A stretch of 64,000 nucleotides of DNA from Manis javanica (lineage: Eukaryota; Chordata; Mammalia; Pholidota; Manidae), in NCBI RefSeq assembly GCF_040802235.1, contig NC_133158.1, positions 40,428,001-40,492,000 of the forward strand. The letters run 5' to 3'. Positions 46,201 through 55,200 of the stretch are shown one piece after another (the stretch's first letter is position 1; every line of letters starts with the position of its first letter). The position numbers and the translations under genes were made by a program. Under the pieces are notes generated by a model that saw only the letters and a program-made list of their open reading frames with translations, did no database searches and was not told where the DNA came from.

Positions 46201-49200
46201 CTCCCCATAGCAGCCTCCTATCTACTGCCTGGCCCTGTAGGTTGGCCTTTTCTGGCCTTTCTTTCCCTACACACAGAATCATAAAATAGCCAGTCTTCCT
46301 GTGTCGGCTTTTCCTCAGCTTCATACGCCTGCCTGTTGTTGCTGCAGTGCAGAAGTTTCCCTTGTTGCTGAGAGGTGTTGCCCGCGTGGACTGGCCGCTC
46401 GCCAGTTGACAGCACTCGGCGCTCATGAGCAGTACTGCTGCTCACACACATGTCAGCCTGGTGGACAAGTGCCTTTACGTCATCGCTACCGCCTGCTAGG
46501 CGTGTAGGAGCCGGGGTGCTGGGATGCAGAGCAGGTGCGTGTCTGATGTAAACGGTGCAGGAACTGCCACCCTGCCCCCAGAGCAGCTCAGTGGCGCAGG
46601 ACAGCTGTCCTGGTAGGTGTGAGGTGGCTCTCACTGGGGGTCTACCTGCACTTCCCTGGCGACTGAGGGCGTCTTTTCGTGGGCTCATTAGCAATGCATA
46701 TATCATCTTCGGGGCACTTTTTAATTGGGGTGTCTTATTCCACATGCAAGTCCTTTATCTGATGAATGATTTCCAGATATTTCTCCCAGTCTGCAGCTTT
46801 TCATTTTATTTTTTTAATGGAATCTTCTGAAGCTCAAGGTTTTTAATTTTGATGAAGTACAGTTCCTTTTATGGATCAGAGTTCTCTCTTTTTTTTAAAA
46901 AAAGTTGTTATAGCTCTTTTATTTGGCTTTTTGATCAATTTTGAGTTAATTTTGGGTATGTTGTTAGGTAGGACTCTTAAGTTCATTTTTTGCATGTGGC
47001 TGTCCAGTTGTTCCAGCACCATTGGTTGAAAAGAAAATCCTTCTGATTTGAATTGTCTTGACATCTTTGTCAAAAATCAACTGACTGTAAATGTAAGGGT
47101 TAATTTGTGCCTCTGACTTATGTCCCCTTCACCTATGCCTATCTTCGCACCAGTGCCAAGCCTTGATTACTGTAGCTTTATACTAAGTTTTGAATTGGGA
47201 GGTGTGAGTCCTCCAATTTTGTTCTCCTTTTTCAAGATGGTTTTGCCTCTTCTTGGTCCCAGGCTCTGACACCAGGCCCCCTTCCTGCCCACCCTGTGAG
47301 GTGCTCTGCGTGTGTGGGGTCCACAGCACAGGGCACCACACCCCTTCCCTGCGGGTGGAGAGTGTTCCTGAAGCGCTGGCCTTTCTTTTTAATGCTTCAG
47401 GTGGTTAGGACTTTGGAGAACAAACACCCCTTTGTAATGCTGTGCAAGTACTAATGGATGGGTTTACAGTCTCCATTATTTAAAACCTTGTCATATGTAT
47501 ATTTGAGGCCTTCTGTCCCTGTGCTGTGACAAAACTTGAAAAGGGAACAACAGCAGAAGTGGGCGGTGGCTTCAACAGCTGCGGCAGCTGGAGTGACTGG
47601 CAGGCTGCAGTTCTGGAACATGCCTGGCAGGCAGTGGCTTGCTCGGCCCCAGGCACGCCCAGCTCAGGGTGAAGCTCTTTGGTCTCTGCCTTCCGTACGC
47701 AGGCTTGTGGGCTGCTTTTGTTGTCTACATCCAGTTTAAAAAGCTCAGAATTGTTCTTCCCTTGAGTTTAACATTGGGAGACTAAGGAGCGTTTCTCCAG
47801 TTCCCACTGGCTCTGCGAGTGACGGGTAATTCCTGGTGTCATGGCCCAAGCAGCCCCTGCCAGGCCATCTGTGCTAGGCAGCCCCCTGGGTGTGGAGTGA
47901 GTGGCACCCAGTGCCCCAGATTAGACCAGGGCTACTGCTGCTTGGTGTTCGCTCCTGTTCGCTCCTCAGCATCGAATTTCCCAAGAGCCTGGAACTCAAA
48001 GTGAACTGTGGGAACCGTGATGTCCTTTGCAGAGGAGAGCATGGCTGCACTTAGTCTAGTACTAGTCTCAGAAAGTAAAGTGCATATCTCGGAGCTCCAT
48101 TGTAGTTTAGGCCGTTGTTTCTGTCAGTGAGATGGAGATCGTTTGTGTTTGCCTCCCACCGATGTGTTCAGTTTCCTTTCTTCTTGTAGTTCTGTCTTCC
48201 TGAGGATGTGAGATGAGGCCTGTAAGTGAAGGGGACAAGTGAGACTGCTGGAGTGTGACAGTAAAACTTGTACAAAAACAACACTGATTATGTGTCCTGT
48301 CTTGGTTCAGGAATTTACTGATAGCGTTTTCCATAAAGTCAGCAAGCGCACCCCTGCACATGTGGGCCCACCAGCGTGCCTGTCCCAAGCACCAGGGCGT
48401 CCTGGAAGGGAATGAACCCCAACTTCAAACCAGGAGTGAACCAGAATGTTTGAAAACAGCTTTGATATGTAAGATGTGGGGGCACTTCAGGAAGTGTTTG
48501 ATCACACTTCTGCGGATGCAGATGACCCAGTGGATTCTTCTATTTTAAAGAAAGCCCTTTCACAAGAAACAAAGAACTGTTATCCAAGTATTGGGCAAAT
48601 ACCATTGGTTCAATTCCAAGAACATGACCCAGACGGTTTTTCTCTTTGGAGAAATACCAAAGGTGCCAGAATACCAAGGTGGTGGCGAGTGCTCCTGACA
48701 CGAGACAGTGCTCCTTTCCACGGCAGTGCCTGTATTTGCCCAGCGCTCTGAGTGTGTTGGAATTGTGTTCTCCTAACCCAGCTCAGGACCTTGACCGGGT
48801 CCATGGGCCTCCCAGCTTTGCCCACCAGTGAAGGGAGACGCTGCTTCCTGACTCCTCATCCGGGGGATGTGTGCAGTGCCGATGGTGGCGTTTCTCATCT
48901 ACTTTGAGCTCCTAGGAAGGAGGCGTACGATGGCTGTCAGTCTCTTGTCCACAGTCTTCTGGGCCTGTGCAGAGGAAAGGGCTTGGAGGGTGTCCTTCAG
49001 GGAGAACAGGGCAGGGCTGGGGCTGCCCTGGGGAGCTGCCGGGTGGTGCAGGCACCCTGTGCCGGTGCGGCCCCCCTCTGGGAGTCCCACTTGCCTGTTC
49101 CTTGCAGGCTTTCCCTGTCCTGGCTTCATGCCAGGGCTCCAGGCGCTGCCATGCAGCAGCGCTCACCCTCCAGTACAGAGCGGCCATCTGCTGGTATGTC

Positions 49201-52200
49201 TTCAAAAGGTAGGAGTCAAGGTCAGTCTCTTCAGATGGAAAAAACAAACACTTCTTGCTTTGTTTTCGTTTTGACCCTTTTACTGGGGTCCTGGGACCCA
49301 TCGTCAAGTGCCATCAAAACCCTGGGTGTCACCAAATGAAAACAAAGCTGCTCAGTTTCTTTTTGAATGTATCTTGTCCTTTAATGTAGAGATAAATATT
49401 GTTTTGGATATTTGCAACTCTATATATTTATTAATGTCACTCAATCAGAATAATTCCATCAAGATTTAAAACAATTTGTGCTTTAAGAAAACAGGTTTTT
49501 TAGATAAAAGTTGTTACAGAATAAATAAATCTGGTTACCTTTTCCCACGCCATAGCCATCCTCCCTTTTAGGAGGTGCAGGCCCGCCAGGTGGAGCTGTG
49601 TCTGTCGCGGCCTGGGCCCCAGCCGTGGTCTCCTTCTGCTGTAGGGTTAGCGGGTGTGGCTGGCGCTCAGAGAGGTGTTGACAAAGTGACTTCTGCTGCC
49701 AGGTCACTAGAGAGAAGGGGGTCTCCTTTCTTACTAGTGAGGTGGCAGGTCACGCCCAGCACCTGCGTGGGGCCGGTGTCCAGTGCCGCTCCGCAGCTCT
49801 GTCTTAGAGAAACTACACCAGAAGGTGGTCTCCCATTTTAAAAAATGACTTGAATTCATGTCTTATAAACGCTGTGAGCCAGGTGGCTCTCACTCTCCTC
49901 TCTGCTGGCTTTCCTGTCTTACATGTTGGTCAAGATGGTGTTAATTTATACACATAGTTTTAAAACGTGACAAGCCTTTTGCACTGGGTTAGCTCTTTGC
50001 TGCCCTTCTCCACGAGGAGAATGTGACCCAAGCAGACGGCGTGCGTGTGCCTAGTGACAGGGTCGGCATAGGCTGTGGCCCCGAGCTCAGGCCTGTGGGT
50101 CAGGGCTCGCAGTGCCGATGCCGTGTGCCCACTGGGCCTGCCGTAGGTGCCTCAGTCAGGATCACATGCGTGCTCTTTACCTGTTTCTTAGGTCAGAAAA
50201 TAATTTCTTAAGTACATTTAAAAACTAAAACTAACCTTTGAAATAACAACCCTAACCCCTCATTTATTTAATACGTCGAATCTTGCCATAACACATGCCA
50301 TCATTTATATCTTTATCCCAAAATGTAATTGTACCACAGGCAAAGAGAAACAAGAGCCCTGGGGCCATGCAGGGTCACCACTAGTTCTTTCTCTGATCCA
50401 GTTACTCTAGAGACCCTGCTGCCCCGCTCCTTGCTAGGTCTCTGTGCTGGTGCTGAACACCGACAGCCAGATGGGGGTGGGCTGGTGAGGCATTGTCTCC
50501 ATTCAGAAGAAAGTGCCCATTTGTCGTGATTCGTTAGATAGCCTCTTCACCTGTTTGTGTAAAGCAGTAGGAATTCCCTTAAGTCAGGTCCAAAGTGTGG
50601 TGGGAGTTGAAAATATGTCTTGAAGTTGTATCTATGTGTTTATGTCTCCTAGGGGCCCAGAAGACACATGTTTTGAGTTTGGTGTATTTCCTGCCATCCT
50701 GAGCTTCCCACTTGATTACCCGTTAAGTCCACCAAAGATGAGATTTACCTGTGAGATGTTCCATCCCAACAGTAAGTGCTTTTGGAAGTAGTTTTGGTGG
50801 CAGCAGAGGTGGCACAGAGATGGTCTGTCACATGAAAGTGTGATTCAGGCCATTAAAAAGTCTATTCTGGACTTAAGCAAGTCAGTCATGGTGGTGCTGA
50901 CACCAGGATTACAGTTCAGTGTGGGTAGAAGAAATATGGACCTGAGTTGGGGTGCCACTGTACCTGGCTTTCCTACTTTGAGGGTGGGGGAGGAGACCAC
51001 ATGGGGGTTTGGGGAGCACCGTGGTCCCTGGCTGAGCTGCTGCTAATAGTGGAAAGCACTGAAAGCAACTAAGGTTTTCAGCAGTAGAGGATTAGTCAAG
51101 TCAGGTGTAGTAATCCATATACTAGAATAGTATGTGGGTATTTTAAATGATTTAGAATAATATTTAGTGATAGTGGGATGATTATATCACTGAATGAAAA
51201 AAGATTACTGATAAGGCTTATTATAGTTTTATTTTTGAAGAAAAATTCACATGTAAATGTATATGACTGGAAATGTGGCATAATAGCATTGAAAGTGATT
51301 CTCTTCCAATAATGGGGTCATTTTTTCTTTTCATAAATCTTTTTTCTAAGATATGTATTCCTTTTAAAAAGAGGTAAAATTAAGATCATTTACATAACTT
51401 TACTGCATGCATGATGACAAACTGTCTGGTGTCAGAATACTGGGCAGTCACCCTCCCTGTAGAGGAGGGAACTTCATGGATGAGAATCAATAAGGAAGTG
51501 TGTTGCATTTTTTATCACATTTAGAATAATGTTCCTTTTTATCAATGATGATTGCCACGAGTATTCATGATTTTAGTAGTTGTGGAGGAGAAAAGCAAGA
51601 TACACTATTTTGTAGGAATAAAATGTTTTGAAATGAAGTTCTTTTCCTGTACTTTTCTGCTTATCAAGTAGCTAAAGGCTAATTTAATCTGTAAGGGAAT
51701 TTATAGATACATATATAATATATATCCTTTCTGGTTTATGAATGAACCCACTGGTGCACCCCCATCTCCACCCATCTGGACACCCCACACATGTGCCCAC
51801 CTAGGACCCTGTCCCCAAGAACGGCTTTCGGGCTGTTCCCCCCGGGAGGTGCTCTCTCTGTCCGGCTTGCTGCCCAAACCCGCCTTGGGAACTTTTCATC
51901 TGCCTTGTCCCCTTTAGGTAATTAGCTCTTTCCTTAAAGAGAGCTTTTCCTTATCTCAGCAGGAAGTCGATGGTGTGTTCATAGCAAATGCTCAGAGACC
52001 TTCATGCTTTTTAGACCGGCCTTGAGCTGGTAGTTATGAGGGTGGTGGTGTGCCTCTCCGTCCGCTTTGGTGTGTTTGGAATTTTCTGTAACACAAAGTT
52101 TAAAAGTACATTATGGTCAGTAGGGCTGATTGAAGAAGTCAACAAATTCTAAGACCCAAGACCCCTGTACGGTCTCCTCCCCCACCCTCATAGTAGGAGG

Positions 52201-55200
52201 GCCAGATGTAATGGCACCCCAACTCAGGTCCACATTTCTTTTACCCACGCTGAACTGTCCTCCAAAACTGAAATTGTGGTGTCAACTACATAAAATGCAA
52301 CTGTAAAGAGATTTGTGGATAATTAAAAATAATATGACTACATTGAAGAGAACACATTCTTTAGAACAGGGCCTGTTGCACAGGGTTGGAGGTCACTGGC
52401 CAGTAAACGTATTAGACTACAGGACTGCACCAAGAGTAGTCAGGTAACATTATTGTTAGTGTTCAGATAATTCATACAAATCGTTCTTAAATTTGGCCGT
52501 ATTGTAAGTGGATATGTTATTTTTATTTTGTGAAAATTGTTTTTGAGAACTATTTTGTAACTACCAATATCATAAAAATTGCTCAGTCCATAAATACTTA
52601 AGTAAACATATTTACTGAGAATTGCTGGGATATAGTGGTGAACAAATAACAACAGGTGGGGTCTTAGCCATCAGGGGTTCCCAGTTGGACGGCAAGGGCA
52701 GGCACCGAGGGTGAATGCGTGGTCCCACAGGCAGGTGGCAGCGAGCGCTGCTCTGCAGGAAGGGCGGTAGGAGTTCCTCAGCCAGTGGTGTTGACTGTGA
52801 GAGGTGGGCGTGGAGGGGCTTGGGGAGAGAGGAGGCACTGGGGTGCCGGCATCGCCTAGTGCTGCCACCTTGAGGAGGCGACGCCTCCCCTGTCCAGGAG
52901 GACCATGGACAGCCCTGGGCTCAGGGTCCATGCACGGGGACGTGGATAGACACATGATGGCCACAGCAGGCGTCTCACAGCTCCTAAACTTATTTTCAGT
53001 GAGAAGTGGTGGCCCAGGCTGTGGCTCGCCAGAGAGCAGAGAGCTGCTCCTGGGCCAGGTGTGACAGGCGGCTCAGACCCTCTGCATGTGACAGTGCTCT
53101 TTTTATTATTACAATGCTATAGCCTCATGATTTCACAGCTGAGCCTATCCAAGTGGATTCCTGTAGTCTGAGTGTGTGCTGAACCGTCTGACAATCTCCA
53201 CAGGGGCGTGGAGAAGACAAGTAGCAGATGCTTGTAACTTTCCTGATAGGAGGGGCAGCTGGAAGGCGCTGTTCTTTCCTGGACCCTGGGTGTCTTGTTA
53301 AGGATGTTATTTGGTGGGAAGTGGGTTGGGCGTAGACGACTTCCAGAGAGTGCAGGCGATCGTTTTCTTAGAGAATCAGTTACCAAGAGACATTTCGGTG
53401 CCGCCTTTCTCTGGATATTCAGATAATTCCAGTTGCCATTGGGCAAGCTATGTGAAAACACATTGTACACAGTTCAGTTCTGGTTAGAATTTACTGGTAG
53501 GATTAAGAATATCTAAGAAACCAGCTCTGAAAAGTACTGTGAATCACTCTAACTACATGAGATATTTTGGTGAAATACTTACTGCCAGATAATTTTTCCT
53601 TTATTCTTTTTGGTTTTAATACTTTAAAAAACCCACATGAAGGTGGAGTTGTTCCATGGTGCTCAGAATTGGACTGACCCACCTAGAGCCCTTCTGGGTG
53701 AGCATTGCCCCGAGAGGCCTGGACAGACTCGCCAGGGCCACGTGGATGTGATGTGTAGGGCTGCCCGGCACACAGGCCATGTGCCATCACACCCAGCTCA
53801 CCTTCTGCCTTGCACCACCCGCTCCCTGTTCTCGGGCCTGAGCAGGTGCCCTGCCCTGGCTCACCTGGTGTGTTCTGACCCCTGCAGTCTACCCTGATGG
53901 GAGAGTCTGCATTTCCATCCTTCATGCCCCAGGCGACGACCCCATGGGCTATGAGAGCAGTGCCGAGCGGTGGAGCCCAGTGCAGAGCGTGGAGAAGATC
54001 CTCCTGTCGGTGGTGAGCATGCTGGCAGGTAATGCCCCGTGGCGCAGCGGGCCTCCCAGAGCACGGGGTGCCACGGCTGCAGCTCTGCCTGCTGTGGTCC
54101 TGTTGCATCATTGCTTTTGTTCATTTTTGTTTGGGTTAGATGTGCTGTTTCCTGCTTTTCCATTTAATGTGATTTGTGGACACTTCTCCAAGAGTAGGGT
54201 TACTTTTCATAATCAGGAATTTGGATATGACCTTGTGTTGCATGCTGTGCTGGTGACCAGAGTTAACCGTGCTCTGAGCCCTTCGTCAGGCCCTGCTCGG
54301 GGACCTGCTGTATCGCAGACACTGGACACTTGTACAGGGGCATGCAGCTCAGTGTAACACAGACCCTGACTGTTAAGGCCTCATCCTAAGGGAACTTCCC
54401 AAATCTACGAGCAGCTGCAGGCTGCTGGGTGGACCTAAGATCAGGTGCACACAGGCTCTAGGCCACCACCTGAGGTGGACTGTCTGGGAGGAGTTTTGCA
54501 CGTGAGAAGTTGCAGGGAGGGCAAGAGAGGCCTTGGGGTGGCGCACAGCCAGCTGGGGCAGGAGCCCTGCTGCCCCTCTAGGGGGACGCATCACAGGGGC
54601 TGTGCCTGGAGGCCTTACAGAACGCCCAGAGTGGAGGAGAAGCAGGCTGTGTTGTCGGAAGTGGCCCTGGCCTGAGAGAAAAGAGAGGGACCTGTCAGAG
54701 GCCTGGGCCGATCTGGGGCCGGGAGGGGTGAGGGATGCCACAGGATCAGGCTCACTGGTGTGCAGGGTGACTCTCCTGTTCTGACCTGAGTGCCTGGGTG
54801 GAGGGTCAGGAGTCTAGAGGGAGCACGATCTCGGAGAGAAAAGTTTGAGGTGTTGAGTATCCATCCTCAGAGGCTGTCGGGACTGCTCCCCTGAGGCCCG
54901 GTTGTGGATGTGAGGGCATGGGTGGGGTCATCCCTGGATGGGGCAGTAGGTGACCAAGGGGGTAACGTAGAAGGGGCACGTGGAAGGAGAGGGGACCTCT
55001 AAGGAGCATGGGGAGCCAACGTCTGGGAAGGTAGGAAGGACCTGGCTGCAGAAATGAGGGTGTCAGGGAGGCGGCAGTGCAGCCGGGGCCAAGGGGAAGG
55101 CCCTCAGCAGGCCGCTCGTGGAGTCCCAGGCCTGTGGTGGAGGGTCTCAGCGCGTGCCTGTGGGTAGGGCAGAAGCCTGCCGTCACGGGCCTTTGTGCTG

